Assembly: GCA_001695595.3 (NCBI GenBank)
Contig: MBPM02000083.1
Span: 186,001 to 250,000 of the forward strand
Source: Plasmopara viticola
Taxonomy: Eukaryota; Oomycota; Peronosporomycetes; Peronosporales; Peronosporaceae
Length of the DNA: 64,000 nt
Direction of reading: 5' to 3'
Part shown: positions 1-11,870 of the stretch, one piece after another
Layout: each line of letters starts with the position of its first letter
Position numbering within the stretch: the first letter of the stretch is position 1
Program-made: the position numbers and the translations under genes
Notes under the pieces: model-generated
Seen by the model: the letters and a program-made list of their open reading frames with translations, nothing else
The model's database searches: none
What the model was told of the DNA's origin: nothing

Positions 1-725
1 ACTGTATCGACAACCAGAAATGCCGAGACATTGTTTAGCTGGTCTACATAATTTCCCACTGCTTTGCCTGCGTTCACTTCTTTTTCGGACAAAGATACAA
101 AAGAGATGGAGAATCCTTGCGATAGTAGATCAGAGGCTAGCGAGTCATTTTTAGAAGCATCACTGGTTGGCTGATAATACTCGAGAAAGCACCATTGTTC
201 GTTGCGTGCCAAGAATCCCGAACGGGCAAAGCAGCCCGTTTTTACGGACAGTTGATGGGTATCCGGGATCGTTTCTTGTGATGGAATACTTCGTATTACT
301 TGCACGACGGAACCATATATAAACTGGCTACCATAGAGTCCCTTCATTGCAGCATTGTAATCACTCTCGTCACGTGTACACAATAGTGACGCCAGCTCGT
401 GCGAGCTGCACGCAATTGTACCCACCGAGAGTACCTCGTAACCGTCTGCGAGTGCTCGAGACGAAACTTCAAATCGGTCATTTCTAGACTGAGAGCTCAG
501 ACGTAGTGACGTCGTGTGTTTGGTAGTGTCCCATGACTCTGTCGAATCTGTAAGCGCACGATTGAGCGCCATCGCAGCGTTGGCATTGCGCACTCGAGAA
601 AGAAGCTCTTCAAGATCTACAAGATTATTGCGTGACAAGTTTTGTGGTGAATGTGTCATCGTGCACGAGTTTGATGCGTAGCTGGTGGAGAGTGTTGAGC
701 GATAACGACGTGTTTTAAACGGCAT
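1..725 (-). CDS. START-like domain protein, N-terminal part (runs off the window start)
   Basis: The minus strand is open from an ATG at 723-725 to the window edge, 241 codons without a stop. The first ~60 residues are Ser/Arg/Asn-rich and probably disordered. From about residue 85 the protein resembles the large oomycete family of START-like (lipid-transfer fold) proteins, often coupled to FYVE zinc fingers: segments such as ADGYEVLSVGTIACSSHEL, LYGSQFIYGSVVQ and ARNEQWCFLEYYQP follow that family's usual order. No signal peptide is seen, so it is probably cytosolic. Any FYVE domain would lie beyond the edge. The start is the first ATG of the open frame; 30 bases separate it from an unsupported plus-strand ORF. 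No frameshift or stop is visible, unlike most coding traces nearby. The fold assignment is by remembered family pattern, not by a search. Confidence 0.78.
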   Translation of the reverse strand, partial: MPFKTRRYRSTLSTSYASNSCTMTHSPQNLSRNNLVDLEELLSRVRNANAAMALNRALTDSTESWDTTKHTTSLRLSSQSRNDRFEVSSRALADGYEVLSVGTIACSSHELASLLCTRDESDYNAAMKGLYGSQFIYGSVVQVIRSIPSQETIPDTHQLSVKTGCFARSGFLARNEQWCFLEYYQPTSDASKNDSLASDLLSQGFSISFVSLSEKEVNAGKAVGNYVDQLNNVSAFLVVDT

Positions 726-1737
726 GATACACGGTGCTTTCGATGGCTGATAACGATGCGCGACGAAGTATTGCTGACAGTAGTCAAGTTGTCACTTTAC
801 GCTCCTTATAGCTCAAATTGGAAAGTGGTTAATAAAACATGGGAGCACTTCAAGAAGCTTGGGTTAGTCCATGATGCTTTGCGAAGGAACCACCAACGAG
901 ATGTTCAGCGCCCACTCGACTGTATCCAACTGTGCTGTGGCGTTCACGACACGGATTGGAGGAGGCACATGTTACGCCAGGGAGCAGGAAGTTTATGGCG
1001 TTACAAAAACCTTACTCGCAGTCCAGTCTTTAGCACATGACATGCGGCATGTAGAGCATTGAGTCAGCGCCTAATTCAATTCACAGATCGAGGAAAAATG
1101 TCGATTTTTTCAAATGTAGACCTGGAAAAAGAATTAGTCGCACATTACGAACAAAAGGAGGAGCAAAATACTAGAAATATGTAATAAATAAATATGTCGC
1201 TATGCTGTTCAAACTCTTTGGCTTTTAACCAGCCATATACTATTCTCCACGCCTTCGCTGCGCAAGGTGCTGTGTGTGCCCGTCACACCTGATACCAATC
1301 CTATGCCTACGCAAAAAGATTGTCTGCCTGAACCCTCGCAAAGGTTCCGGGATGAAATAAACAACCTTCACGCATTTGTCGCACGCACGCTTCGCACAGA
1401 TCGGAAGACTTGCTGGCATTGATGGGCCAAAAAAGCTTGCGTCCCTTCCTGTCACCAAGGTGTCACTCTGATGGAGCTCTAGGGAAAAAAATGCGCTCTA
1501 TTGAGGCAGAACGTTCTCGTAACGGAAAAGGTCAAATTTGAGGATTTGTGACTATTATTATAGGGAGTCGCTAACTTCCACCCAGTCTGCGATCATATAG
1601 AACCCCTGACCCCAATACACAACGGTGATTGGCTATAAATACCTCTATCGTGACAAAATATACGAAAGGCACCTTTGCTTTTCCCCATGTCAACTTAAAT
1701 GCACAATCTACTGTACTCACGTTAAGAGAGGAAAACT
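726..1737. other. Intergenic, no supported gene
   Basis: Contains ORFs of 94 and 63 codons in different frames at 756-1062 and a 72-codon minus ORF at 1240-1458. None shows a recognisable domain, start context or splice structure. The segment 871-1062 is more GC-rich than its surroundings and could be a decayed coding fragment. The sequence at 1517-1562 recurs at 2681-2725 (separate entry). Confidence 0.4.
1517..1562 (+). repeat. Short direct repeat, left copy
   Basis: About 45 bases beginning TAACGGAAAA and ending GTGACTATTATTATA recur in the same orientation at 2681-2725 with a few mismatches. The two copies bracket the first copy of the ~0.94 kb interspersed repeat. They may be element ends or a duplicated flank; they are too long for an ordinary target-site duplication. 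Confidence 0.6.
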
Positions 1738-2679
1738 CATATCGTGTTCCTCCGAAACAGTCTACTGCTTGAAGCAACGGTTCAACTATCGGAGTAGTTC
1801 TATAGTAGAGGAGACTGTATATTCACTCACACCAATGTAGCTACGATAGCGGTCAAGTAGTCAACTACTCGACTTTATTTTTCTCTTTTTGCAATCAAGA
1901 ATTACGTCGAGGGCTAATAATAGACTGAATGTGAATGCTTGAGAAAAATGCCCGTCAACCGATCTAATTTGGTGTCTGACCAGGTCAAAAAGTAACCATC
2001 GAATACTATAAATCTACCAGGTTTTTTTTATCGCGCAAATTTTAAATTTGTCAGCGATTCTGCTGATCTTCGGAACAACGGATGCCTCATCGAAGTTGCG
2101 TGGTCTATTTCGACTTTGGGGGCACATAATTTTACCAGTGCATACTTTATGATAAGTATTTTCTTGTCGCATCTATACTGGTTTCATTTGTCCGTCCCAT
2201 GCTGCCTAAGGTGGAACAAGATAGTTCGCTCATGACCGTCATCACAAGATCAAGTAGCATGTAAGTTTATATTATTAGCAAAAGCGTTAAAAGAGACAGT
2301 AAATGGCTTTGTTGAGCCCGGCTAGCCAAAAGGGATGCCTATTGAAGACTTTCTTTGATGCTTTTTAAAGTATCCTGCCATTAGTTCTTCCTATTTGTCT
2401 TCTTTGATCGAATTTAAAAAAGGCTTTGCGAGACAACACCGTACCTGTGCTTATGGTTAGCTACGTTTTACCTTTCTTGGAAATGCTTTTCAATCGTGGC
2501 ACAGGTCAAGTCAATCTCGGAGTGTATGTTTTTATCAGAGTTTGACCTTAACAGCCTGATCACTTTGGCACTACTCAAGCTCACTTTCACCGCTATATAA
2601 TCGCCGCCTACTTAGGGGACCGAGTGAAGTTCCGAAAGACATTGACGGTGTTCCAGACAAGATTTTAAAGGACCTTCTT
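1738..2679 (+). repeat. Interspersed repeat family A, copy 1
   Basis: About 940 bases align collinearly with 8418-9692, at roughly 90% identity by eye, once the SINE inside the second copy is removed. Shared landmarks are the AGTAGTTCTATAGTAGAG block, the CACATAATTTTACC/CACACAATTTTTCC block, a TATATAATCGCCGCCTACTTA block and a shared right end at GGACCTTCTTC. No long ORF is conserved, and neither end shows a clear LTR TG...CA pair or terminal inverted repeat. It could be a solo LTR, an old non-autonomous element or a segmental duplication. This copy lacks the SINE and so represents the pre-insertion state. Confidence 0.8.
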
Positions 2680-2680
2680 C

Positions 2681-2725
2681 TAACGGAAAAAATCAAATTT
2701 GAAGATTTGTGACTATTATTATATT
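2681..2725 (+). repeat. Short direct repeat, right copy
   Basis: Second copy of the ~45-base sequence at 1517-1562, lying immediately after the right end of repeat A copy 1. The matching flank is absent next to repeat A copy 2, where the sequence continues differently after GGACCTTCTTC. Confidence 0.6.
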
Positions 2726-3384
2726 ACATTTAATTATACCTACCAATGCAGCCAAAAAAACCTCAATTTGTTTGATTATTCGAAATTTTGACCAAAAGCT
2801 TCGCGTATACGCTCGACATTTACACAAAAAAAGATAGCACAACAAGCTAAATCATCAATAATCCCGATAGAGTAGCCTTTTCTTGCCGCGGAGGAGAGTT
2901 CGTATTAGATCTCCGCTTTCTTTTCGCAAAGCTATATGACTCCCTCTAGGTGGAATTATGTTTCCCACTTATGGATTTTTTTTCCACTGCTTCGGGTTTC
3001 TTTCGTTTCTAAAGATGTTCCAGAAGCCTAATCAATGAATGAATACTTCGTTTTGCGAATCTTTGAAGATCCAGTGACCGTTCTTGCTTGAACGCAAATA
3101 TTTCCTGGCAAAAAAATTTCTCGACGCGTAGGCATTTACCGAGCCTCGAAATGCGTTATGATAAACTCATACACTCTGACAGTACATCGCAGCTGAAAAG
3201 AGATATCAAGCTCTCAAAGGCTGCTTTTATACGGTGCGTAATATAGTTAAACTACCATGAGATTCCCATCAGACCATCTCGCTCCTGGTGATTTGCTAGC
3301 TAAAATCACGGCTCCAGCGACACTCCAAGCCTCTCAAGCAAAGCGAAGATCCACTAAGTCACCCGTTTCAGAGCAGGTACGGAT
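2726..3384. other. Intergenic, nothing recognised
   Basis: AT-rich sequence without a supported ORF, RNA gene or repeat that I could see. Confidence 0.4.
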
Positions 3385-3975
3385 CATGTGATATTGTTTA
3401 CCGCATTCAAAGCACATAATATCACTTAACTAGACAACACTGAAGTTCATCAGATCTGGACTTGAGTCAGCGGGTCCACGATCAGATCTCATGGGACGAG
3501 AAATTGCCTATCAAGAAAAGGGGGCCTGTCTAGGACTGTATTCCTCTTGAAGTGCGATTCAGAATAGCCTTTACATCTTCAATCGCTGCTGCTTTTAAGA
3601 GTCGCTTTTGAATGGACGCCAGCAGCTCCCTTAACTCTAAGTTTTTTTTGAAAGCTCGATCGTGTTTATCGCATCCAAAGCACATGATATCACTTGACCA
3701 GACAACACTGAAGTTCATCAGATCTGGACTTGCGTCAGCGGGTCCACGATCAGATCTCATGGTACGAAAAATTGTTTATCGAGAGAAGGGGATATATCTA
3801 GGACAGTATCCCTCTTGAAGTGCAAATTAGAATAGCCTTTACATTTAAAATCGCTGCTGCTTATAAGTGTCGCTTTTGTGCCCGTAGACCTTCCACGACA
3901 CATTCAGCATAATCTATTCAAGCAGGGACGGACCAAGAGTAGACGCCGTCAGCTCCCTTAACTCATAAGTATTTC
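3385..3975. repeat. Tandemly duplicated ~0.27 kb segment (two copies)
   Basis: Sequence from about 3385 to 3635 recurs from about 3655 to 3975. Shared blocks include AGACAACACTGAAGTTCATC, AGATCTGGACTTG, CGGGTCCACGATCAGATCTC and AGAATAGCCTTTACAT. A weaker relative appears at about 16060-16240 (GAGTCAGTGGGTCAGCGG, GTACGAGAAATAGCCTGTC). On the minus strand 3530-3760 is a 76-codon ORF containing a CFGCDKHD segment. The segment adjoins gypsy integrase remains on the same strand and may be debris of that element, but I cannot assign it. Confidence 0.65.
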
Positions 3976-4680
3976 TTAGAGCTCGTGCTTACCTCGTCAG
4001 CAAACAAAGAAGCAAAAAGCGTAGGCAAAAAACAAAGTTTGCTGGCAGATCTACCACTTGCTTCTTTAGTTGTTATCAGGACATGTGACGGTTGAGTGCC
4101 CAGCTTTTCGACAAACATCTCCACGAAAAAGAGTGCGAACGTCACGTGTATTTGATCATCCGTGATCATGGCCGCTTTATTGGCCATCACCACCTCCTCA
4201 ATTTTAAACAGAAGTTTGATCATCTTGCTTGTAGATTTAAGCTCAAACGTCTTGGACCGCACGATCATACAGAATAATAATTTTTTTGGTAGCCCTTGGT
4301 CCTTGTCTATATTTCTACGTCCTACAAACACAAAATTATCAACTTCTTTAAAATCAATACGAGTTTTCAGCTTAACAAGCCACTCGGCTTATTCTCCTCC
4401 ATCAAGCATAGCGCCACCATGTGGTGGTGGTGACGAAACCCGGATATTAGCTTCCGTAGACGCCGTATAGTCTGCTAAGAAATAAACAGCACTATTTAAT
4501 GCAAGCTCGACGAGTGGGGGCATGCTGCTCCAGCGCCTTGGTCATTCACGCATACACAACGCGACACGTCCCCGACGACAAAATTTTGTCGTTTTGTCTG
4601 TCCAGATGGTCCGCCGCAAACGTTTTCATCTCAAGTCTCAACAGAGCTGGTGAACCGTGTGTTTTGGAAAAGATAGCTAA
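3963..4680 (-). pseudogene. Ty3/gypsy retrotransposon integrase remnant
   Basis: Reading the minus strand from about 4680 downward gives, across several frames, fragments in the order expected for a gypsy integrase: NTRFTS, RLEMKTFAADH, SGQTKRQNFVVGDV, then PRRWSSMPPLVELALNSAV. These correspond to the catalytic-core stretch containing the ADH...DGQTER motif and the following W...L.EFALNN block. Frame changes lie between ADH and SGQ and again before PRRW, and a TAA interrupts the frame near 4395. Downstream on the same strand an unbroken 122-codon ORF (3963-4331) continues past the recognisable integrase; I cannot name that part. The element is dead and no LTR pair was found. Confidence 0.6.
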
Positions 4681-7600
4681 CTTTGAGAAATCTTATTGTC
4701 TAAAGACAAGGGAAAGAAATAGCGCTGTTATTTTTACAATGCCAAACGCGTTCAACACAGCCGCAAAGAAATCAATTTCATAATTAGTCAAAGTAAAGCG
4801 ATCAGCTAAGTTCGCAATACTCGTGTCACCGGCCGAGCTCTATGACATATCAAGCACAAATGTTATACTTATACGCAAAATTTTAAGGACTTTGCCAACA
4901 GTTCGGTATTCCTATGTGCGCACTTCTATGCAGACACACTTGTACACTTTTGGCTGCCGATAGTAATAGCTTTCCAAGTATTACCTCATCTCTTTCGACC
5001 AAGCTGATTGCCAAGCGGTGTGTTGTGACCCGCATCGAGGATGTTCAAGGACGCTACAATTGAAAAGTAACCTTAATCGGTGCCGAAATGCAACAACCCG
5101 GCTTTCATCAAAACGTTATGCAGCCCAACGCATAATTAAATCAAAATTTTCAACCTTATATCCTCCTAGAGCGTTTAAATACTCAACTCGTACAGAGTAT
5201 CTACTAATGGGATCGCAATCGTGATATTTACGTTGGGTGGCACGACAACGCATCCAGAGCGTTCTGCTTTGCTATTAATCTCTGCGAGAGGTATGGTGAC
5301 ACTGTCACGGTGCGTGGCAACGCGTGGTCGATTTAAATTATCGATCACTTTACACACTTACTTCTTATACACACACGCACGATCGACGACCGCAGTTGAA
5401 CTTTACGAGATAATACTTAACCGCAAATACTTTTTGGCTTGATCAATGTAGCTTTTCTCGGTGGCTTCAAGCTGCAAATAAAAAGAAAATATGCTGTTAC
5501 GATTATAGCAGAACTCTTTTTGGAAATTTTCGAAACAACTCATTGCGCATACCAGTAGCGAAAGCAATGTAAAACGAACCGTGCACCAGAAATCAACATA
5601 CTTGTAGACTTAGCCAACTTTTCACATACGATCTTGACTTTATATCCTCACACACTGGGACTATATATATATATACTAAAAAAGAGACACGTGATTTTCA
5701 TCGCTCCTGTAATTTTTCTTACAAAATAGCAGCAAAGAGTGCTGGCGTTCAGTGGATGGACCAGGGCAGCCATCAAGGAAGTCGCATCGGCAATTTCCGA
5801 TGTATCCGCAACACAGATAGCCTATGTGTTCATAGGTACGCTTACGACAAATCCGAGCCTATATCAGCGGTTGTGCCCTCGCCAAATTACGCGCCTACTT
5901 CGCAAAAGGCTAGCCAGAATTGGTTTGTCCGCCGGAGGGCCGTCTGGGCGGAGAAGCCTACACTTCTGAAAGCACGAAGAACACGTGCATACCGTTTGCT
6001 CTCTCCCTCAGTCGTCGGTTGACGCCTCCATCTTTGGGTGAGAAGGAGGCAAGGAGAGCTTCAGGCGCTCTAGCAAACACTTGATTATAATTTCGCCATC
6101 TAAGTGAGCTAAACAAAAGTTTTCGCTAAAACAACGTTGCGAAAGCAACTGTATCTTTCAAGAATTTGCTCTAAAAGGTGTTGGATTTGTCACCAGACTA
6201 ACCGGTGATGCAAAAGACTTTACACGTAAAAGTTTAGCGAACGTATGACGATCAAAATCCTATTTTGTTCCCCATTGATGATGTCACACATTATATGCGT
6301 TGAGAGAAGAAGCGTAAAGTCATTTACGAGATCGTTCACTCACCTTTGGGGGATCTAGTGACCGATTTTATCAGTGAAGAAGGCGACGGGCTTTGTGACT
6401 CACCCTTCACCTAGTGCTAAAGCAAGTTTCCGTCTTATGCAAGGTACACTCGGTCTCAATAAGAGCAAAAATAACGTTCGGTCTTTGCATTCGGTGCGGA
6501 CGTATTCTTGTTTACCATTACCACATTAATCATTTTGAGAACCTTTTTCGAATGAAGCGAACAATTTGCCAGACCCTGCCACATTGAAAATGCTCATAAC
6601 GCTCTAAGATGAGTGTGCCAATGTCTTTTATAGGGTCAGCGACAACTGATTTGACGTGCTACGGCTTGACATATTGAGAAGGCGAGGGCTTGAAATCTAA
6701 ATTTGTCGCGGGCATGCGGTCGCTCCCACTACAACCTTAACGAAAAGGCCACTCATTACCATTAAATTGACCGCTCCCTTAAGCATGTATTGAAAAGGCC
6801 TTCGATCAATCGCACTGGACTCAATCTAGTGGACTTCGAAGAATTTAAGCAGCGGAAAAATTGTGCTACATCAGAGGAAACAAATGGTGCTCATTACAAG
6901 ATCGATCCAGACCTTGGCACCGATGTCATGTAGAGGCTTTCCGAATACAGTTTCTAACCCTGTGGTCTCAAGAGCATATTGGTAATGTAACTAAGAAAAA
7001 ACTTAAAGACGTAATAGTCGAAAATCGCCGGCTGAGGGAGCACTTGCCTTGACCCTACGCCTTCTTAGTGAGGAGCAACAATGTTAGCACGACCTAGCCG
7101 AGCTTGGAGATCAGACTGCGGCTTTACATGTGGCCCCGACAATATGGGCTCGCTTGGACATACTACAAATTTATTCAACCGTCGCGCATTTTATCGCAAG
7201 GTGTCTGAGGTTCGTCGAGAAGCCACCTGAGCTTCCTAAGTAACTCGCTGTTAAAAGCACACAGTCGGCGCATTATCAATATGATATAAACCGTGGGCAC
7301 TACGATCGCCGTATGATCAGCCTTACTTGCCTTACAGACAAGAAATTGTGCGAGAAAAAAAGCAATGAAGAGGTGAAGGAAAGCTTCTATCACGCTCAGA
7401 ACGCTGCAAATTATTATACCCCTAAAAATGCTCTCCATAAAACGTTGAGTACAGCAGCATCGTTTAAATTAGATCGTCGATATATGTTGTCCCATGTCTT
7501 TTCAGGTTTAACTAAGCGACGCTTCATCTACAGAACTTACCCTTTTAAATAATAAGACTTTATAAGAATTTACGCCTTATGTCAGTATATGAGCCGTCAG

Positions 7601-8417
7601 AGTTATTCCACATGCTTGTCTATCACTTCCTTCGTTTCACTTAATTTAAGAAATTACATTTCTTGTCCTTATGCGTCCAGCCAACTTCTCACAAAGTCAG
7701 ATACCTGCTTCTGTAACAAAGTTTGTCTCAAAAAAGAAGTAGGAAAGAATTTTTTTAGGCTTTCCTTTACTTCAGTGAAATAAATCCGTATATGTAAGAA
7801 TTGGCAAAACTGTTGGGTATAACACGCTGTTATAAAAGATAACGTGTAGCCAGTAGATGAGTAGATGTGCGATTTGCATTGTTGAGTTTTCCTAAATGAT
7901 AGGTATGTTGTCGGCCCATGTGTGGCGTTTTACATACTTCGCAGTCTGTCTTCACGCACACGGTGAAATTGTTTTATTTGAAAATCCGACTGAGAGTGGT
8001 CTGCTTTTGAATTAAAGAAGCGGGTTTCTTATTGCTGAACCTGCGATTGCGAGAGCATTGGTGTAAACAAAGGTCTTCATCTTGTGTGAAGGACAATACT
8101 ATTTAGAATCTTCGTGACTTGATTTTATAACGCAATGATACTGACTGGATCAAGTGCTCAATATATCATCTTGCTCGAGTGCACACGAACAGGATTGTGC
8201 CGGCTGTCCTTGACTTCCAGTAAACCGAAGCTAAAGTCGGAGCTTATGGAGTTCCAACAATCCGCCAATTGTGGTTTTATAATGGACTGACGTGTGAGTC
8301 GTGGCTTTGACCCATTGGTAAATCTCACACGCCCTCACCAAAATAGCCACCCATATTTACAAGTGGGATCAATGGAAGCCGAATGATTTTTTTTGTCTTA
8401 ACGACCGCATTGCAGCA
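4681..8417. other. Long gene-poor stretch
   Basis: Contains only short ORFs (up to 94 codons) with no family resemblance I can defend. A (TA)7 microsatellite sits at 5662-5675. Overlapping ORFs at 5739-6022 lie in a GC-richer patch and could be a decayed coding fragment. No tRNA, rRNA or transposon end was seen. Confidence 0.4.
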
Positions 8418-8475
8418 TCGTGTGCCCCCCAAAAAATGTACTGCTTGGAGCAACGGCTCAAGCTACAACTATCGG

Positions 8476-8493
8476 AGTAGTTCTATAGTAGAG
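8476..8493. repeat. Target-site duplication, left arm (18 bp)
   Basis: AGTAGTTCTATAGTAGAG is repeated exactly at 8813-8830, on the other side of the SINE. It occurs once in the empty site in repeat A copy 1. Confidence 0.95.
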
Positions 8494-8812
8494 ATTTAAG
8501 CTACCGGAACCCACGCGCTAGGACTAAGCTGTCTCTATCGCGGGATGCTGATAGCAATCCGACCCATCTTGTGACCGGGTTCCGTACCCCTCATTACACT
8601 ATGGGGATTTTTCGGTCAGTGGGGCGTCCCCCCCCCAACCCTTTGTTACCCAATCGGGCGCGAGTTGGTAGGGCAGTCACACACTCGGGTGTGATTGCTC
8701 GTCCACTTTAGTGACCTATCTCCGGCTTCCTTAATTCGGATCCTATGGGTATCGAACCAGGTACCTCCCGGTCCTGGGTCGAACGGCTAACCGCTCGAGC
8801 CACAGGGTCGGT
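8494..8812 (-). mobile_element. tRNA-derived SINE, inserted in repeat A
   Basis: 319 bp lying between perfect 18-bp target-site duplications. Read on the minus strand it starts CCGACCCTGTGGCTCGAGCGG, contains an A-box-like TGGCTCGAGCGG near its 5' end and an exact B-box consensus GGTTCGATACC about 45 bases further, then a ~250-base non-tRNA body ending ...GTAGCTTAAAT. The A and B boxes are the internal RNA polymerase III promoter, so the element can carry its own promoter on insertion. A second copy lies at 12707-13010. tRNA-related SINE families are described in Phytophthora infestans; I cannot say from memory which family this is. The perfect duplication points to a fairly recent insertion. 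Confidence 0.92.
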
Positions 8813-8830
8813 AGTAGTTCTATAGTAGAG
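8813..8830. repeat. Target-site duplication, right arm (18 bp)
   Basis: Exact copy of 8476-8493. Confidence 0.95.
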
Positions 8831-9938
8831 CAGACTGTATATTCACTCATAGCAATGTAAATACGATAGCTCTTAAGGGGTCAACTACTCGACTTTATTA
8901 TTCTTTGCAAACAAGAATTAAACTGAGGGCTAATATAAGATTACATGTGATTGCTTGAAAAAAATGCACGTCATTCGATCTAATTTGGTGTCTGTCCAGG
9001 CCAAAACGTAACCATCAAATACTATAAATCTGCCAGGTTTGTCTTTATCGCGCAAATTTTAAAATTGTCAGCGACTCTGTTGATCTTCGAAACAACTGAT
9101 GACTAATCAAAATTGCGTGGTCTAATTTGACTTTGGGGGCACACAATTTTTCCAGTGCATACTTTATGACAAGTATTTTCTTGTCGCATCTATACTGGTT
9201 TCAATTGTCAGTCCCATGCGGCCTAAAGTGGAACAAGATAGTTCGCTCATGACTGTCATCATAAAATCAAGTCGCATGTAAGTTTATCTTATTAGTAGAA
9301 GCGTAAAAAGAGATGGTAAATGGCTTTGTTGTGCCTGGCTAGCCAGAATGGATGCCAATTGAAGACTTTCCTTGATGCTTTAAAAAGTATCCTGCCATTA
9401 TTTCTTCTTATTTATCTTCTTTGATCGAATCAAAAAAGACTTTGCGAGACAACACTGTACCTGTGCTTATTGTTAGCTAAGTTCACTTTTCTTGGAAATG
9501 CTCTTGAATCGTGGCACAGGTCAAGCCAATCGCGGAGTGTATGTTTTTATCAGAGTTTGACCTTAACAGCCTGATCACTTTGGCGCTATTCACGCTCACG
9601 TTTACTGCGATATAATCGCCGCCTACTTAAGGGACTATCTGAAGGCTTGGAAGACATTGATGATGTTCCAGACAAGATTTTTAAGGACCTTCTTCGGAGC
9701 GACAGCCAAGTCACGGAGCTGAAAAGTCCCACGGCCAAATTTAAGCATGATGGCAGCAATATTGGTGAAACGAGGGTTCTCGTGACAAAGGACATTGACA
9801 ATTGAAACAACTTTTCCATCATAGCCTTGCAATGGTGGAGGACCAGGACGGCGGTGAAGGCGGCCTCACTTGCCAGAACGATGAAGAAAGGCGCTGAACA
9901 TCACCAAAAATGCGTGAGTCGAAGCAGATCGAGCAAGC

Positions 9939-10148
9939 CTAACAATCGGGCGGCTGGATGGACGGTAGCTGGAATATAACAATCAAATGGTGAGTTATTG
10001 TATTGACCTCTTCAGCTCGATAAATCGTTTCTGGTACTTCCAGGATAGGGTCGTTTGGTGCATTAAAACAATTGGTTATTTCAAGCGGCAGAATCTCTGG
10101 GAGGGGCGATCTGTGCCTTGAGAAGTTGAATCGATTGACGTGGAACAT
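9939..10148 (-). pseudogene. Possible gypsy pol 3' fragment
   Basis: A 69-codon minus ORF begins MFHVNRFNFSRHRSPLPEI and has the look of the segment between a gypsy integrase core and its chromodomain (an FHV-R start followed by a Pro-rich linker and an LEV...I segment). The match is short and rests on memory alone. If right, the element's 3' LTR would lie at lower coordinates, where repeat A copy 2 is found. Confidence 0.3.
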
Positions 10149-11827
10149 CAGGAATAGCCGTGACTGAGTAGATACATCCTGCTTTAAGTCACCTCTCGCG
10201 TCCTATATAGCGCGACGCAAATTTGCGTGTATCAAGATTTGTAATTGACAAAGCTTAATAACCTTGCAATGTTGTCATTCCCAATCTGTTCGGCCACTAC
10301 GATATTTTGAAAGCTACTTATTGGTTGGTAAGCGAAAATCAGATATCGACTTTTGACCAGCTTCTATTTATCTTTTGGCGCTTGGAAGGGAGATGCTGCG
10401 GTTTGCGGAGTCGAAAGATTTGTCTTTCTGGTTGAGAATGCTAAGGTATCCGGATCATCTCTCTATGCGGTGCTACAATCGTCGAGGGAAAATTATATAA
10501 ACCTCCAAGAGCTTTGGTACCGACAGTGGCACACAGAGGGTTGGAACTCGAAGATGCCGCTCGTTGTCACTGAAAAGCTGATTAAAATACTTCCACGCAT
10601 GCTAAATGTGAGGTACGGATAAACCTTATAGAAATGACATAGTGTAGTTACAGAGACCAATTGTTGATCCCGATAGCGCGTTTTGTAAGCCCGTCTGCTT
10701 CAAGATTTGACATCAATAACACATATAGGGTTAATCTAAATTACCAACAAGAATCGTCGGTGTCGGTCATATCGGAGACGCGGTGGTGTTGAAAGACATT
10801 ATCAATGAAGCCAACTGTATCAGCGAAATTTCTTCAAGGCCTTTTTGCTGCACCAGTACACCCTACAAAATTCCCTGTACGACCTAGAGAGTCAAAGGTA
10901 GATCACTTATAATATACATCGACATTCACGCCAAATCTACGTTCCCAATTATTGAGAGAGAAGAAGGACGCTTGCGACGGCTTCACACACTTTTATGCTT
11001 TACAGAAGTAAAGTCCATTTATTTGTATTTCAAGGAAGCCAGAAGAAAGCGTGCGATGCTGCTGCAAAGGATTCTCAGGGCCTAGGTGATTATCAGCCAG
11101 CGAGTTACAATTTTTTTATATAATTGCTGCACTTAAGCCAACGTCGATCGGCTCGATGATTGGTAGAGCGTCAATAGTATTGAGGATACAGAAGCCAGCT
11201 TGCGATCGATCTGGTAGTGGTGGATCTAGTTAAGCAGAGATTGGTCCAGAACTTTCTATATGGCGCCTGAAAATTGCAAATGCTTAACAGTACTGAATCA
11301 AGATCTGAAGGTCCAATACGCTGCTATAATGAGGTCACACAAAAGGTAAAGACTTGCTCGTCAGGCTTTGCCTGATGACATGTAGATAGGTTAAACCAGA
11401 CCGTCTTTGTCCTCTCTCTTGTCGTGACTAATGACCAAACTCTGGGCGTCATGTGCTAATCAGTTATTCACGATATGCTCTTTACCTTCGTTGTCACACT
11501 TCATCAGATCTCAACCAATTGGGAGGTTAGTGGGGTCGCATATGACGTAAAATGTTCGAGTCATCTGCTAGCGACAAGTTTACAACCTCTTCCAGACTTG
11601 CTTTTAAGATCGGTACCACTCGACAAATGCAGACCGTAAAGTCGAGCAGTTTGCTGACCTACTCTGTGCGCCGCGCAGGCTTTCTAAAACCATTCATTGC
11701 GTTTTAAAAAGCATCAGATACTGCTTGGTGCTCACCACCATACGACAGCGCAGCTTTTTTCTTCAGCAGGAACAACAATTGCGAGCATACTTCCTCGTAT
11801 ACTTTGCAGATAGTTTGACATCGCGCA
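10149..11827. other. Gene-poor stretch
   Basis: Holds an 89-codon plus ORF at 10353-10622 with no recognisable domain. Nothing else is supported. Confidence 0.35.
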
Positions 11828-11870
11828 GTTTTGACGGACTATAGAAAACTAAATAATAGTCCGTCAAAAC
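11828..11870. repeat. Perfect hairpin, 15-bp arms
   Basis: GTTTTGACGGACTAT at 11828-11842 is the exact reverse complement of 11856-11870, with a 13-base AT-rich loop. No gene end lies close by, so it is not evidently a terminator; it may be a small foldback element. Confidence 0.85.

Larger units (their letters stand above)
8418..9692 (+). repeat. Interspersed repeat family A, copy 2 (split by a SINE)
   Basis: Collinear with 1738-2679. The alignment is broken once, at the AGTAGTTCTATAGTAGAG block, where a 319-bp SINE is inserted and the block is duplicated. Outside the insert, differences are scattered substitutions and short indels. The right end of homology is GGACCTTCTTC; beyond it the minus strand carries a 65-codon ORF (9635-9832) of unknown affinity that overlaps the repeat end. 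Confidence 0.8.

Noticed and set aside
7811..7860. Copia-type LTR starting TGTTGGGTATAACA
   Set aside because: Only a short resemblance at one end; no partner LTR, primer-binding site or polypurine tract was found.
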